A stretch of 64,000 bases of DNA from Novosphingobium rosa NBRC 15208 (lineage in GTDB: Bacteria > Pseudomonadota > Alphaproteobacteria > Sphingomonadales > Sphingomonadaceae). Within the stretch, counting starts at the first letter, position 1; every line of letters begins with the position of its first letter. The translations under genes were made by a program, and so were the position numbers. The DNA is taken from NCBI RefSeq assembly GCF_001598555.1, contig NZ_BCZE01000005.1, positions 44,762-108,761 on the forward strand. Reading direction: 5' to 3'. This document shows, in pieces, positions 49,542 through 59,425 of the stretch. A model generated the notes under the pieces. That model was not told the DNA's origin. It did no database searches and saw only the letters and a program-made list of their open reading frames with translations.

Positions 49542-51266
49542 ATGATGACCAGCCTCTCTGACAACGAGCCGCATGGCTGGCCCCTGCGCGCATGGGGCCT
49601 GACCGTGCTGGGCGCCATCGCGGGCTTGTCGATCTACTGGATCGCCCGGCCAGACCGCTACTTTCCAGAGCTTGACCACCGCGATCTGCGCATGGCGGGG
49701 GCCTCCTTCATCGCCACCGCCGCCGCTTTGCTGAGCCTGCTGATCGAACGCAAGCGTTTGCGCTGGGCTCTGGCTTTCGCGCTGATCGGAGCGGCGCTGG
49801 TCGGGTTGACGGTCTATTGGAATGTGCCCTCGCAGGCATCGGACCAGCCATGGCGGATCGGCTGCGCGACGCTGGCCGTTGCGCTGGCCACGCCGCTGTT
49901 TCAGGCATGGCGAAGCGCGCAGCCGGCGCAGGAAACAGCAAGCCCGCTGGTCTGGCAGCTCTCCTATCGCGAGGTTCACCCCCATGCCTGGACCGATGCC
50001 GTGCTGGGGATTGCGGCATGGGGTTTTGTCGGCGTGGTCTGGGCGATGGCGCTTCTGCTGGGGCAGCTCTTCAAGCTGATCGGCATCGACGGGCTGGAAA
50101 AGCTGCTCAACAAGGAATGGATGGCCTTCACCCTGACCGGCGCGGCGCTGGGGGCGGGCATCGCCCTGCTGCGCGACCGTTCCGCCATGCTCACCCTGCT
50201 GCAACGCGTGGTGACGACGGTGCTGTCGGTGCTGGCGCCGGTGCTGGCGCTGGGCCTGCTGATCTTCCTGCTGGCGATCCCCTTCACCGGCCTTGCCCCG
50301 CTGTGGAGCGCCACCCGTTCGACCAGCCCGATCCTGCTGGGCTGCATCATCGGCGCGCTGTGCCTTACCAATGCGGTGATCGGAGAAGAGGAAGCCGGCG
50401 AAGCACGCAGCCCGCTGCTGCGCGCCAGCGCCGGGGTGCTGAGCCTTGCCATGCTGCCGCTGGCGCTGATCGCGGCGTTTTCCACGGGTCTGCGCCTTCA
50501 CCAATATGGCATCACGCCCGACCGGCTCTGGGCGGTGATCTTCACCGGCATGGCCTGCGCCTATGGGCTGGCCTATCTGGTCGCCATGCTGCGCTATCGG
50601 CGCGAGGCCGCGCCGCATCTGCGGCAGGCCAATCTGCGGCTGGCCTTTGCGCTGACGGCGGCCTCGCTGCTGCTGGCCACGCCGCTGCTGAACTTCGCCG
50701 CCCTCTCCACGCGCGATCAGGTGGCAAGGCTGGAGGATGGCCGCACCAGACCCGAGCGCTTCGACTGGGGCGCCCTGCGCTTCGATTTCGGGCCGAGCGG
50801 GATGGCGGCGATCCGGCGTCTGGCCCGGCAGGGCGCCACGCCCGCCATCCGCGCCGCCGCCGCCCATGCGCTGGGCGAGGTCAGCCGTTACGATCTGACG
50901 CCTCACGATGAGCCGAAGCGCGAAAGGATGGACCCGGCGCATCTGGTGGTGCTGCCGCGCGGCACGCAACTGCCACCCGAACTCTTCGATCAACTGACCA
51001 AGTATGACGCCTGCTCGGCGCGGGCCGATTGCGTGGTGATCTACCGCCCCGGCAGCAGGGAGGCGGTGATCGTCACCGCGATCACGTCCACCCTCTATCG
51101 CTTCGACGGCAAGGTCTGGGCCGGGGTCCACCAACGCCCCTCCCTGACCAAGGCCGAGGATGACCGCGTCGCCCAGGGTTTGAAGACGGGTAAGGTGGAG
51201 GTGCGCCGCGTCGAACGCCGTCAGGTCTATGTGGATGGCATTCCGCAGGGCGTCGATTTCGAATAG
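49542..51266 (+). CDS. DUF4153 membrane protein
   Basis: A 574-residue protein whose first ~400 residues form about ten to twelve hydrophobic helices (for example LRAWGLTVLGAIAGLSIYWI, VVTTVLSVLAPVLALGLLIF), followed by a ~170-residue soluble C-terminal domain with an SRYDLTPHDEPKRERMDP stretch. The DEPHGWPLRAW-like opening (here NEPHGWPLRAW) and layout match DUF4153. Function unknown. AAAGGACGCC precedes the ATG. Its soluble tail is probably periplasmic. Confidence 0.82.
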   Translation: MMTSLSDNEPHGWPLRAWGLTVLGAIAGLSIYWIARPDRYFPELDHRDLRMAGASFIATAAALLSLLIERKRLRWALAFALIGAALVGLTVYWNVPSQASDQPWRIGCATLAVALATPLFQAWRSAQPAQETASPLVWQLSYREVHPHAWTDAVLGIAAWGFVGVVWAMALLLGQLFKLIGIDGLEKLLNKEWMAFTLTGAALGAGIALLRDRSAMLTLLQRVVTTVLSVLAPVLALGLLIFLLAIPFTGLAPLWSATRSTSPILLGCIIGALCLTNAVIGEEEAGEARSPLLRASAGVLSLAMLPLALIAAFSTGLRLHQYGITPDRLWAVIFTGMACAYGLAYLVAMLRYRREAAPHLRQANLRLAFALTAASLLLATPLLNFAALSTRDQVARLEDGRTRPERFDWGALRFDFGPSGMAAIRRLARQGATPAIRAAAAHALGEVSRYDLTPHDEPKRERMDPAHLVVLPRGTQLPPELFDQLTKYDACSARADCVVIYRPGSREAVIVTAITSTLYRFDGKVWAGVHQRPSLTKAEDDRVAQGLKTGKVEVRRVERRQVYVDGIPQGVDFE

Positions 51267-51286
51267 GCAACGCTTGGAGACACAGG

Positions 51287-52006
51287 ATGAGTTTTCCGTT
51301 GGCCCTTGCTGCTCTGGCCGCCATGCCCTCCGGCTTCGAAACGCTGGCGCAGGCGGGCGTGGATGCGCCTTTCTGCTCGGCGGATGGCGAGATTTGCGTG
51401 TCCGCCACGAAGGAAGGCGCTTTTGCCGTCACCAGCAAGGGCCAGCCGCTGGGCGCATGGAGTGAGGATCAGGACGAGAGCAGCGTCGAACCGCTGCCCA
51501 TGCTGCTGCGGTTGAAAGGCGGCGCGGTGTTGATCGGCATCGGCGCGGCGCAGCACCAGATGTATTCGGGCGGCAATGCCGATGTGGAAGCCCAGCGCCT
51601 GATGCTGCTGCGCCCCGGCAGCGCGCCGCGCGCCGTGCTGGAAGCGCCCTATCGCAGCGACATCTCGATCCGCGCCTGCTTCAGCGAGAAGGATATGAAG
51701 CGCCGCGCCGGGGCCTGCCATGACGATTATGCGCTGACGGGCGATCTCTCCGTGGCTCCCGATGCCGGCGACCTGCCGGATCTGCTGCTGCCCGATCTGC
51801 TCCTGAACGTGCGGGCCACCACCTTTCCCCGTGGCGTCAGCCGGGACGCGGATTCCCTTGCCCTGCCCGCGCTGACCAGACGCGATCTGGTGACGAGCGA
51901 GGACAAGGCCTGCACCTATCGCCGCGCCTTCCATTTCGATGCCGCTGCCGGTGCGTACCGGCCCGATGCGCCCCTGCCCGCATGCGGGCAATATACCACG
52001 CCGTAA
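51287..52006 (+). CDS. probable exported protein of unknown function
   Basis: A 239-residue protein with a short hydrophobic N-terminus (MSFPLALAALAAMPSGFETL) that may be a weak signal peptide. Six cysteines (PFCSADGEICV, RACFSEKDMKRRAGACHDDY, KACTYRR...PACGQ) fit three disulfides in an oxidising compartment. It follows the DUF4153 gene by 20 bases with GGAGACACAGG before its ATG, so the pair likely acts together. No family recognised. Confidence 0.75.
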   Translation: MSFPLALAALAAMPSGFETLAQAGVDAPFCSADGEICVSATKEGAFAVTSKGQPLGAWSEDQDESSVEPLPMLLRLKGGAVLIGIGAAQHQMYSGGNADVEAQRLMLLRPGSAPRAVLEAPYRSDISIRACFSEKDMKRRAGACHDDYALTGDLSVAPDAGDLPDLLLPDLLLNVRATTFPRGVSRDADSLALPALTRRDLVTSEDKACTYRRAFHFDAAAGAYRPDAPLPACGQYTTP

Positions 52007-52009
52007 GCC

Positions 52010-52888
52010 TCAGCGGCCCTGCGCCCGGCCCGAGGCGGCCCACTGCAGGATCGCAGCCGTCAGCGCATCGGCCAGGTCATTGCGCCCGCCCGGGCCGATG
52101 ACCACGAAATCCACCATGGGCAGCACCGGCAGCCCCCCTTGCACCACCGCCAGCCCCGGCGGCATCAGCCGCGCCGAATGCGGCATCACGCCGATCCCGG
52201 CGCGCGCCGCCGCTGTCAGTCCGGCCAGGCTGGCGCTGGTGAGCGCGATGCGCCACGGCTGGCCGAGCTTTTCCAGCACCTCCAGCGCCCGGGCGCGCGT
52301 CACGCTGGGCGAAGGATAGAGCAACAGCGGCAGCGGCTCGCCGGCAGGGGGGCGGTAATCGGGGCGGCCCAGCCAGACGATGGGCTCGCTCCATGCCAGC
52401 GTGCCGCGCCGGTCGCCCCGGCAGCGTTTGACCACCAGCACATCGAGCTGCCCGGCATCGAACTGATCGTAGAGCGTTTCGCTGAGCCCGGCGGTCAGCT
52501 CCAGCGTCACCTCGGGCGAGCGGCGCACGAAATCGGCCAGCACATCGGGCAGCGCGGAGAGCACGAAATCCTCCGAGGCGCCGATGCGCAGCCGCCCGCG
52601 CAGCCGCGTGCCAGACAGATAGCGCCCCATCCGCTCATGTGCATCCAGCACGCGGCGGGCATGGTCCAGCATCGCCTCGCCCTCGGCGGTGATGGCCACG
52701 CGGTGGGTGTCGCGGTCGAGCAGGCGACGACCGGTGGCCTCTTCCAGCCGCTTGATCTGCTGGCTGATGGTGGATTGCCGCAAACCCAGCGCGCGGGCGG
52801 CGCCCGAAAAGCTGCCCGCCTGCGCCACAGCCACCAGAGCCCGCAGCAGATCGGGGGCGATCAGACCGGAACTGTTATCATGAATCAT
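52010..52888 (-). CDS. LysR family regulator divergent from a BASS-type transporter
   Basis: A 292-residue LysR protein: HTH LLRALVAVAQAGSFSGAARA then LGLRQSTISQQIKRLEEATG, followed by an effector domain (LRIGASEDFVLSALPDVLADF). The ATG at 52888 (MIHDNSSGLIAP) is used. It diverges from the bile-acid-symporter-like gene with 83 bases between starts, the usual layout for a local activator. The effector is unknown. Confidence 0.9.
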   Translation of the reverse strand: MIHDNSSGLIAPDLLRALVAVAQAGSFSGAARALGLRQSTISQQIKRLEEATGRRLLDRDTHRVAITAEGEAMLDHARRVLDAHERMGRYLSGTRLRGRLRIGASEDFVLSALPDVLADFVRRSPEVTLELTAGLSETLYDQFDAGQLDVLVVKRCRGDRRGTLAWSEPIVWLGRPDYRPPAGEPLPLLLYPSPSVTRARALEVLEKLGQPWRIALTSASLAGLTAAARAGIGVMPHSARLMPPGLAVVQGGLPVLPMVDFVVIGPGGRNDLADALTAAILQWAASGRAQGR

Positions 52889-52971
52889 GATGACTGTTAC
52901 CACGGCCACGCGAATTGTGCATCACCAATCACAGGCGTACCTCCAGCGGCAGACAACAGGGAGTTTACGCC

Positions 52972-53979
52972 ATGTCCACCCTCCGCACGCTGATCGACCG
53001 CTCCCCCATCGATCCCTATCTGCTGATGCTGATCGGCACGGTGGGCCTCGCCGCGTTGTGTCCGGCGCAGGGCGCGGGGAAGCCCATTGCCGATGCGGCG
53101 GTGGCTCTGGCGGTGGCGCTGCTGTTCTTCCTCTATGGCGCGCGGCTGTCGCCTCAGGCGGTGTGGAGCGGCCTTGCCCATTGGCGGCTGCAGGGGCTGA
53201 CCTTCGCCAGCACCTTCATCCTTTTCCCGGTGATCGGGCTGGGGTTGCAGGCAGTGCTGAAACCCTTTCTGCCGCATGATATTCTGGTGGGGATCGTCTA
53301 TCTCTGCCTGCTGCCTTCCACGGTGCAGTCTTCCATCGCCTTCACCTCCATCGCGCGGGGCAATGTGCCTGCCGCTTTGTGCAGCGCCTCGGTCTCCAAC
53401 CTGCTCGGCGTGGTCATCACGCCCGTGCTGGTCTCGCTGCTGCTGCCCGGATCGAGCGTCGGCTTTTCCGCCCATGCGCTGGAGGACATCGGCGTGCAGA
53501 TCCTGCTGCCCTTCGTGGTGGGCCAGGCCGCGCGCCCGCTGATCGGCGACTGGCTGCTGCGCCACCGCACGCTGACCTCGGTGGTCGATCGCGGATCGGT
53601 GCTGCTGGTGGTCTATGCCGCTTTCAGCGCGGGGATGGTGGCGGGCGTGTGGTCGCGCCTGTCGGTGGCGGATCTGGCGGTGGTGCTGGTGCTGTCCTTG
53701 CTGGTGCTGGCGCTGGTGATCGCCGCCACGACCTTCGCCAGCCGCCGTCTGGGCTTTTCGGTGGCGGATGAGATCGCCATCGTCTTCTGCGGATCGAAAA
53801 AGAGCATGGCGGGCGGCATTCCCATGGCCACCATCCTCTTCCCCGGCCATGCGGTGGGGATGATCGTGCTGCCGCTGATGCTGTTCCATCAGGCCCAGCT
53901 CTTCGTCTGCGCCACGCTGGCCCGCCGCTATGCCGCGCGCGATGAGCGGGCGGTCGAGGCTGTGGCGGTGGCCGCCTGA
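52972..53979 (+). CDS. bile acid:sodium symporter family transporter (SBF-like)
   Basis: A 335-residue membrane protein with about ten helices. PYLLMLIGTVGLAALCPAQG opens the first; VGIVYLCLLPSTVQSSIAFT and IAIVFCGSKKSMAGGIPMA are the two conserved discontinuous-helix blocks of the SBF-like (YfeH/ASBT) family. Substrates in bacteria vary (organic anions, pantoate, bile acids), so none is assigned. The start is ATG 52972; the divergent LysR probably regulates it. Confidence 0.9.
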   Translation: MSTLRTLIDRSPIDPYLLMLIGTVGLAALCPAQGAGKPIADAAVALAVALLFFLYGARLSPQAVWSGLAHWRLQGLTFASTFILFPVIGLGLQAVLKPFLPHDILVGIVYLCLLPSTVQSSIAFTSIARGNVPAALCSASVSNLLGVVITPVLVSLLLPGSSVGFSAHALEDIGVQILLPFVVGQAARPLIGDWLLRHRTLTSVVDRGSVLLVVYAAFSAGMVAGVWSRLSVADLAVVLVLSLLVLALVIAATTFASRRLGFSVADEIAIVFCGSKKSMAGGIPMATILFPGHAVGMIVLPLMLFHQAQLFVCATLARRYAARDERAVEAVAVAA

Positions 53980-53983
53980 TCGC

Positions 53984-54604
53984 TCAGGGCTTGGAAGGAG
54001 CAGTGATGGTGGAGGCCTGGCAGGTTTCCTTCATCACCTTCTCCGGATCGTCATCCTCCATGCCGCGATCATAGAGGGTGAGATGTTCGGCCTCCGCGCT
54101 GGCGATATAGGCGGTGAAACCCTGAGCGTTGGAGGTGCCCTCATAATGGCGGGGCACCTTGCCGCAGGCGACCAGCGTGTAATCGAGCCCCGCCAGCGGA
54201 TGCTTGCCTGAAGGATCGGTCAGCCGGAAATCCTCGCCATAGGGGCCCGCACCGAACCTTTCGCGCAGACGCCAGTCAGCGGGCTTGATATGGAAGGGCA
54301 GAGCGATGACCGGGGTGCGGCCTGCGGCATCGGTGACGCCCTGATAGACCTTCTTGCGATCGGCCACGAAAGGCAGGCTGCGCCCCTTCGCATTCTGGAT
54401 GCTGAGCGCGAAAGGCTGGTTGGGCTGGGGCTTGCCATGCCAGTCGCGCAGTTCGAACTGATAGAGATGGCGCCCCTGCCCCAGCTGTGCCGAACCCGAG
54501 GGCCTGACCTGCGCCGGGCCCGGAGAGGCCGGAGACGCGCCCTGATCGCTGGCGCAGCCTGTCAGCACGGACAGGGCCAGCAGGCTCAGCATCGTCACCT
54601 TCAA
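53984..54604 (-). CDS. lipoprotein of unknown function
   Basis: A 206-residue predicted lipoprotein. The signal MKVTMLSLLALSVLTGC ends in an LTGC lipobox, and the mature domain has an Ig-like, beta-rich look (YQFELRDWHGKPQPNQPFAL, QGVTDAAGRTPVIALP). It starts at TTG 54604 with AAGGAAG upstream; an ATG four codons in is also served by GAAGG. No family recognised. It converges with the SBF-like transporter, 4 bases apart. Confidence 0.72.
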   Translation of the reverse strand: MKVTMLSLLALSVLTGCASDQGASPASPGPAQVRPSGSAQLGQGRHLYQFELRDWHGKPQPNQPFALSIQNAKGRSLPFVADRKKVYQGVTDAAGRTPVIALPFHIKPADWRLRERFGAGPYGEDFRLTDPSGKHPLAGLDYTLVACGKVPRHYEGTSNAQGFTAYIASAEAEHLTLYDRGMEDDDPEKVMKETCQASTITAPSKP

Positions 54605-54689
54605 ACCGGCTTCCTTTCAGCTGCCTCCACGCGAGGCATGGCTGATAAAGCATCGAAAGCCGCCGATTAAGCGAAAAGAAACGGCCCCT

Positions 54690-55004
54690 TCAGCCCGCGA
54701 CCATATGGCGCACCACATCCAGCTGCCCGGCCGTGTAGTGCTGCTTGGCCAGCATGGTGCGGGCCAGATCCTCGCTATGGGTATCGCCGGTCAGCAGCAT
54801 GGTGCAGAAGCTGCGCAGCATCTCCAGCCGGGGATTGGCCAGAGGGTTGGGCTTGTCCTGCCGGCCCGCCAGCCAGCGCGCAAGACGCTCGCCGATCCCG
54901 CGCGAAGGCAGGCTGAGCGCCGCCTCGTCACGCGCCAGATAGACGACGCGGGTGGAAAGACCATCGAGGGAAAGGGCTTCGGCGGGAAAGGCGATGCTGG
55001 CCAT
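54690..55004 (-). CDS. small protein of unknown function
   Basis: A 104-residue, mostly helical protein without signal peptide or cysteine motif; KPNPLANPRLEMLRSFCTML and DVVRHMVAG are notable stretches. The start is uncertain: ATG 55004 is preceded by AGGA at good spacing, and ATG 55022 adds MTGHVS. A run of single-copy, codon-typical sequence supports it as real, and it lies codirectional with a small membrane protein 42 bases upstream. Confidence 0.6.
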   Translation of the reverse strand: MASIAFPAEALSLDGLSTRVVYLARDEAALSLPSRGIGERLARWLAGRQDKPNPLANPRLEMLRSFCTMLLTGDTHSEDLARTMLAKQHYTAGQLDVVRHMVAG

Positions 55005-55046
55005 GGAAACATGTCCTGTCATGAGGGATGGAGGGATCGATGCGGC

Positions 55047-55304
55047 TCAGCGCCGCGCATGTCCGCCATCGGAAAAGAACGAGGCCACCACGAGGAACAC
55101 CACCAGCGGCGCCAGCAGAGCCAGCACCCCATCGCCAGCGGCCTGCCAGACCGCGCGATAGATCAGGCTGCCCCCCAGCGCGGCGAACAGCGCCACCAGA
55201 GCATAATCGACCCAGTGCTGGTGCTGGCGCGTTGCGGCCCTGGCCACTGCGCCCACACCAACCTTGGGTCGACGATGAATGCCGGGATGATGATTGCTGT
55301 GCAT
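55047..55304 (-). CDS. small two-helix membrane protein
   Basis: An 85-residue protein with a basic, His-rich N-terminus (MHSNHHPGIHRRPKVGVG) and two hydrophobic helices (YALVALFAALGGSLIYRAV; GVLALLAPLVVFLVVASFF). No family recognised. It is followed by the 104-residue gene on the same strand, possibly one transcript. Confidence 0.6.
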   Translation of the reverse strand: MHSNHHPGIHRRPKVGVGAVARAATRQHQHWVDYALVALFAALGGSLIYRAVWQAAGDGVLALLAPLVVFLVVASFFSDGGHARR

Positions 55305-55409
55305 GGGGGGCTCTCCGGTCCTCGATTGAACCGAAGCCTTATGTGAACCTGCAAAGCCCCGCGCGCCAACACCGTTTGGAGCGCCCTGTTATATCCTGCC
55401 GGTATAGGC

Positions 55410-56354
55410 CTATTCGGGCGCGGGCCCGGCGATCAGATCCTGCACGCTCTCGGGCAGGGACTCGCCCCATTCGGCGTAAAGCTGGGCGCAGGTGCGCAGC
55501 ATCATCCGCAGCTCATAGGAAAGATCGCCGAGGCGGTGATAGAGGATGATCGGCGCGGTCATGACCTGCTTCACAGGGCGCAGCGCGATCTCCGGGCGCG
55601 CCATCAGCCGCGCGGATTCCGGGATCAGGGACACACCCAATCCCGCCGCCACCAGGATCAGCGCCATCTGCCCCTCCTGCACCTCCATCACCTCGCACAG
55701 GCGCACCCCGTGGTCGTGGCATTGCGAGAGGATGTTGTCGGCAAAGGAGGGGCTCTGGCCTTTGGGGAAGACGATCAGCCGGGTCTCCTCCAGCAGGCGC
55801 AGATCGACCGGGCCCTCCCCGCGATTGCCCGGATGATCGATGGGCAGGGCCAACAACAGCGGCTCCTCGCGCAGCACCTCGCGCGCCAGGGAGGGGTCTT
55901 CCACCCGCACCCGGCCCAGCGCGGCATCGATCCGCCCATCCTTCAGCGCGACGATCTGCTCCAGCGTGCCCATCTCATGCAAGGTCAGATCGATATCGGG
56001 CGCGACGGCCTGAAAACGCCGGATCACCTCGGGCAGATGCGCGTGGAAACCGGCGGTCACCATGCCCAGCACCAGACGCCGCCGCCTGGCCGCCACGAAA
56101 TCGCGCATGGTGACGGAAAGCTGATCCATGCGCTGCATGATCTGGCTGCCCTGCTCATAGAGCAAACGCCCTGCCGGGGTCAGCGCCAGCGGGCGCGCCT
56201 CGCGGTCGAACAGAGGCGCGCCAAGATCGGCTTCCAGCTCCTGAATGCGCTTGCTCAAGGGGGGCTGGGCCATATGCAGATTGTCCGCCGCCCTGGTGAA
56301 GCTGCGCGTGGTGGCGACCTCAAGGAAATAGCGCAGACGGCGAAAGTCGATCAT
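55410..56354 (-). CDS. LysR family regulator
   Basis: A 314-residue LysR protein: YFLEVATTRSFTRAADNLHM then AQPPLSKRIQELEADLGAPL in the HTH, with effector domain features RRLVLGMVTAGFHAHLPEVI. The N-terminal pattern resembles CatR/BenM-like regulators. It diverges from the FIST chemoreceptor gene across 184 bases containing CCTA-aagc-CTAGG. Target unknown. Confidence 0.9.
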   Translation of the reverse strand: MIDFRRLRYFLEVATTRSFTRAADNLHMAQPPLSKRIQELEADLGAPLFDREARPLALTPAGRLLYEQGSQIMQRMDQLSVTMRDFVAARRRRLVLGMVTAGFHAHLPEVIRRFQAVAPDIDLTLHEMGTLEQIVALKDGRIDAALGRVRVEDPSLAREVLREEPLLLALPIDHPGNRGEGPVDLRLLEETRLIVFPKGQSPSFADNILSQCHDHGVRLCEVMEVQEGQMALILVAAGLGVSLIPESARLMARPEIALRPVKQVMTAPIILYHRLGDLSYELRMMLRTCAQLYAEWGESLPESVQDLIAGPAPE

Positions 56355-56538
56355 CAGGCCCTGTTCCCCGTTTTTACCCCCGGCACGGCAGGCCCCTTTT
56401 AGCAGAAGGATGCGCCGCCCGCGAACCTTCTGACGAAAACATGCCTAAAGCCTAGGTAATCGTGTCTAAGGCGGCCACAGCCTTTCTTGATGCCGCTGCT
56501 CTATCAGTTCGCTCCATTATCCCTTGGGAGGATTCGGC

Positions 56539-58605
56539 ATGTTCTGGAGACGGCGACGGGAGGAACTGTGGCACGAGGATGTGCCCGAGCCTTCCATGCT
56601 GGACGACATCGCCCATCCGGCCACCGCAACCGACGCCACCATGCGGGTGATCCGCAGCGATGCGTCCCTGAGCAATCTTTCGCCCGAAAACTTCCGCTTC
56701 GCCGGGGCGCCCGCCATGCTGGTGATCGCCTATGTCTCGCCGCATGTCGATTTCCGGCAGGTTGTGGCGCGCCTCCGCCTGCTGAGCGCGCCAGCACGAC
56801 TGATCGCGGTGACCACGGCGGGCGAACTGTGCGATCCCGGCGGGGATCAGGCGAAAGGCGCACCGCTCTATTGCCCCGCCGACGGGGCGTGGAACAATCT
56901 GGTCGTGCAGATTTTCGGTGCCGACCTGCTGCGCGATGTCAGCGTCCACGCCATTCCGCTGGCCAATGAAGACATCCGCGAAGGCCACCCCGTCAAGCCC
57001 GTGGCCCAGCGGCTGGAGGAGATCGGCGCGCATCTGGACCACGTCCGCCCGCCCTTCCCCATCCGCCATGACGACACGCTGGCGCTGGCCCTGATCGACG
57101 GCCTCTCGGCCTCCGAAAACTTCTTCATGGAGGCCGTCTACAAGAGCGGCCGCTTCCCCTGCATCTTTGTCGGCGGCTCCTCGGCCACACAAAACACCGG
57201 TCAGAAGAACGGGGCAGAGGGCACATGGCTGTTCGACGGGCGCGATTTCGTGCAGCATTGCGCGCTGGTCGCCTTCGTGAAGATGCAGGAGCATGCCCGC
57301 TTCGGCATCTTCAAGACCCAGAATGTCGCCCTCGTCGGCAAGAGCCTGGTCGTGATGGAAGGCACGGTGGAGACCCGCCAGGTCACCTCCGTGGCGCAGC
57401 AGGGCACGGTGGACATCGTGCCGGTGATCGACGCCATGTGCGCCATGATGCGCTGCCAGCCTCATGAGCTGAAGGACCGCATGCGCAACCATGATTTCGC
57501 CATCTTCATGAATGGCGAGCTGTTCGTGCGCTCGGCCTCCAACATCGATGTCGAGAATGGCGTGGTGACCTTCTATTGCGAGGTCAACGCCGGCGACGAA
57601 CTCCATCTGGTGCGCACCACCGATTTCGCCGAGCAGACGCGGCGCGATCTGGCCGCCTTCCTGAAAGGCAAGCCCCGGCCCGCCGGCGTCGTGCTGAACG
57701 ATTGCGTGCAGCGCCGCACCAAGAACCCCGGCCAGTTGCAGAAGCTGGACGGCCTGTGGGGCGAGACACCGGTGGCGGGCTTCTCCACCTTCGGCGAGTT
57801 GCTGGGCATCAACCTCAATCTGACGCTGACGGCGGCGGTGTTCTTCCGCGTGGCCCCGGGCGAGGCCTTCCACGATCCCTACATCGACAGTTTCCCGATC
57901 TATTACGCCGGTTTCTCGCATTATTTCGTGGAGACGCGGCTGAACCAGCAGCGGCTGATGAACGCCTTGCGCCAGCGGCTGATCGGCGGTCTGGTGGACT
58001 TCGTCACCCGCGCCAGCCGCCTGACGCTCGAACTCGATCAGGCGGTGAGCGGCACGGAGGAAGCGCGCCGCCATGTCGAGAGCATGCGCCTGCAGGCGCA
58101 GGCGCAGATCCGCGAAATGGCGGGCGACGATCGCACCGGCCTGCTGGATGCCGAATTCCGCCGCGTCTCAGCCACCACGCAGCGCCTGCGCGAGATCGTG
58201 GCGGTGATCGACAACATCAACATGCAGACCAACCTGCTCTCGCTCAACGCGGGGATCGAGGCGGCGCGCGCCGGGGAAGCGGGCCGCGCCTTCGCGGTGG
58301 TCGCCAATGAAGTGCGCAGCCTGGCCAATGTCACCAGCGCCACGCTGGACCAGAGCAAGGGTTCGCTGGGCGAGGTGGAGGAATCGATGGGGCTGCTGGG
58401 CGGCCATGTCGCGGCCTCCGAAGCCAAGCTGCTGGGCGCGCGCGAGGGGTTGAGCGTGATCGCCTCGTCGCTCGATCAGATGTTCGGCTCCTTCCAGAGC
58501 ATCACCGCGCTGCTGGGCATGGTCGAGCAAATGGCGCAGCAACAGCGCGCGATGATGAACCGTATCGAACAGGATACCGAAAGGCTGCGGCATATCGAGC
58601 GGTAG
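56539..58605 (+). CDS. cytoplasmic FIST-domain chemoreceptor (MCP)
   Basis: A 688-residue soluble chemoreceptor without membrane helices. The FIST N domain spans about residues 50-260 ([36 protein letters not shown]), the FIST C domain about 260-460 ([13 protein letters not shown]), and a short MCP signalling coil follows, whose tip [20 protein letters not shown] and [12 protein letters not shown] is canonical for CheA/CheW contact. FIST is thought to bind small ligands. GGGAGGATTCGGC before ATG 56539 sets the start. No che genes are nearby, so it must join an array encoded elsewhere. Confidence 0.92.
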   Translation: MFWRRRREELWHEDVPEPSMLDDIAHPATATDATMRVIRSDASLSNLSPENFRFAGAPAMLVIAYVSPHVDFRQVVARLRLLSAPARLIAVTTAGELCDPGGDQAKGAPLYCPADGAWNNLVVQIFGADLLRDVSVHAIPLANEDIREGHPVKPVAQRLEEIGAHLDHVRPPFPIRHDDTLALALIDGLSASENFFMEAVYKSGRFPCIFVGGSSATQNTGQKNGAEGTWLFDGRDFVQHCALVAFVKMQEHARFGIFKTQNVALVGKSLVVMEGTVETRQVTSVAQQGTVDIVPVIDAMCAMMRCQPHELKDRMRNHDFAIFMNGELFVRSASNIDVENGVVTFYCEVNAGDELHLVRTTDFAEQTRRDLAAFLKGKPRPAGVVLNDCVQRRTKNPGQLQKLDGLWGETPVAGFSTFGELLGINLNLTLTAAVFFRVAPGEAFHDPYIDSFPIYYAGFSHYFVETRLNQQRLMNALRQRLIGGLVDFVTRASRLTLELDQAVSGTEEARRHVESMRLQAQAQIREMAGDDRTGLLDAEFRRVSATTQRLREIVAVIDNINMQTNLLSLNAGIEAARAGEAGRAFAVVANEVRSLANVTSATLDQSKGSLGEVEESMGLLGGHVAASEAKLLGAREGLSVIASSLDQMFGSFQSITALLGMVEQMAQQQRAMMNRIEQDTERLRHIER

Positions 58606-58736
58606 GGCATACGGTAAGGCATGGGGGGGGCCGGGGCCATGGGTGGCTAAGATGGCCCGCGCGCATGCTCCGTTTTTGCCCTTAACTATGGAAATTTGAT
58701 GCCGTTCTTGGTGGAAAGGTTCAACAGGAGTCCGCC

Positions 58737-59378
58737 ATGGCCATCAGCAGCTTGAGTGCGATCTCGACCGATACGAGCAATCCCCTTCTCGCCAAGCTGG
58801 AGGCGAACGGTCTCTCGGCCGACAAGGCGCAGGTCGTCGAGGACGATCTTGCCAATGTTCTCTCGCAGGGCTCCGCATCGGGTTCGGGGCCGGTCGATGT
58901 GAAATCGGTGCGCGCCGCGCTGGATCAGAAGATCGATCAGGATGTCGCCTCGGGCAAGCTGTCGGAAAGCGATGCGGCGGCGGTGAAAAAGACGCTGGAC
59001 GATCTGGACGCCCAGACCTCCGGCACGGATACGGGCACCGCCAGCAGTCAGGCCCAGAGCACCGACACCACATCGACGGACAGCACCGGCAGCACTCAGA
59101 CCAGCAGCGCTGGCGCTAGCGGGGCCAAGGGCGGCGGTGGTGGCGGTGGCGGATCGTCCACCAAGACCGAGCTTTCGGAAACCACCACCATCAGTGGTTC
59201 GCTCAAGACGACGATCATCACCTACACCGATGGCACCACCTCGACCACCAAGACGGCGGCCAGCGCCGAGGATGTGCAGAAATACGGCACGAAGGCCCAG
59301 CAGACCGCCACCGCCGACACCGCCAGCAAATATCTTTCGACCATCCAGCCGGGATCGCTGTTCCAGCTGATGGCCTGA
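58737..59378 (+). CDS. Ser/Thr/Gly-rich protein of unknown function
   Basis: A 213-residue acidic protein. An N-terminal helical part (NPLLAKLEANGLSADKAQVV, LDQKIDQDVASGKLSESDAA) leads into a low-complexity Ser/Thr/Gly linker (about residues 95-145, with GGGGGGGG) and a C-terminal segment KTTIITYTDGTTSTTKTAAS ending SLFQLMA. There is no signal peptide or cysteine. The MAISSLSAIS opening recalls surface or flagellar-associated proteins, but no family is recognised. A strong terminator follows. Confidence 0.75.
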   Translation: MAISSLSAISTDTSNPLLAKLEANGLSADKAQVVEDDLANVLSQGSASGSGPVDVKSVRAALDQKIDQDVASGKLSESDAAAVKKTLDDLDAQTSGTDTGTASSQAQSTDTTSTDSTGSTQTSSAGASGAKGGGGGGGGSSTKTELSETTTISGSLKTTIITYTDGTTSTTKTAASAEDVQKYGTKAQQTATADTASKYLSTIQPGSLFQLMA

Positions 59379-59385
59379 ACGCCTG

Positions 59386-59425
59386 AAGACCGCCCCCTTC
59401 GCAAGGGGCGGTCTTTGCGTTTTTT
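59386..59425 (+). terminator. intrinsic terminator after the Ser/Thr-rich gene
   Basis: AAGACCGCCCC (59386-59396) and GGGGCGGTCTT (59405-59415) form an 11-bp stem with an 8-base loop, followed by TGCGTTTTTT. It starts 7 bases after the stop and abuts the convergent yeiH-like stop, which it may also serve. Confidence 0.9.
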
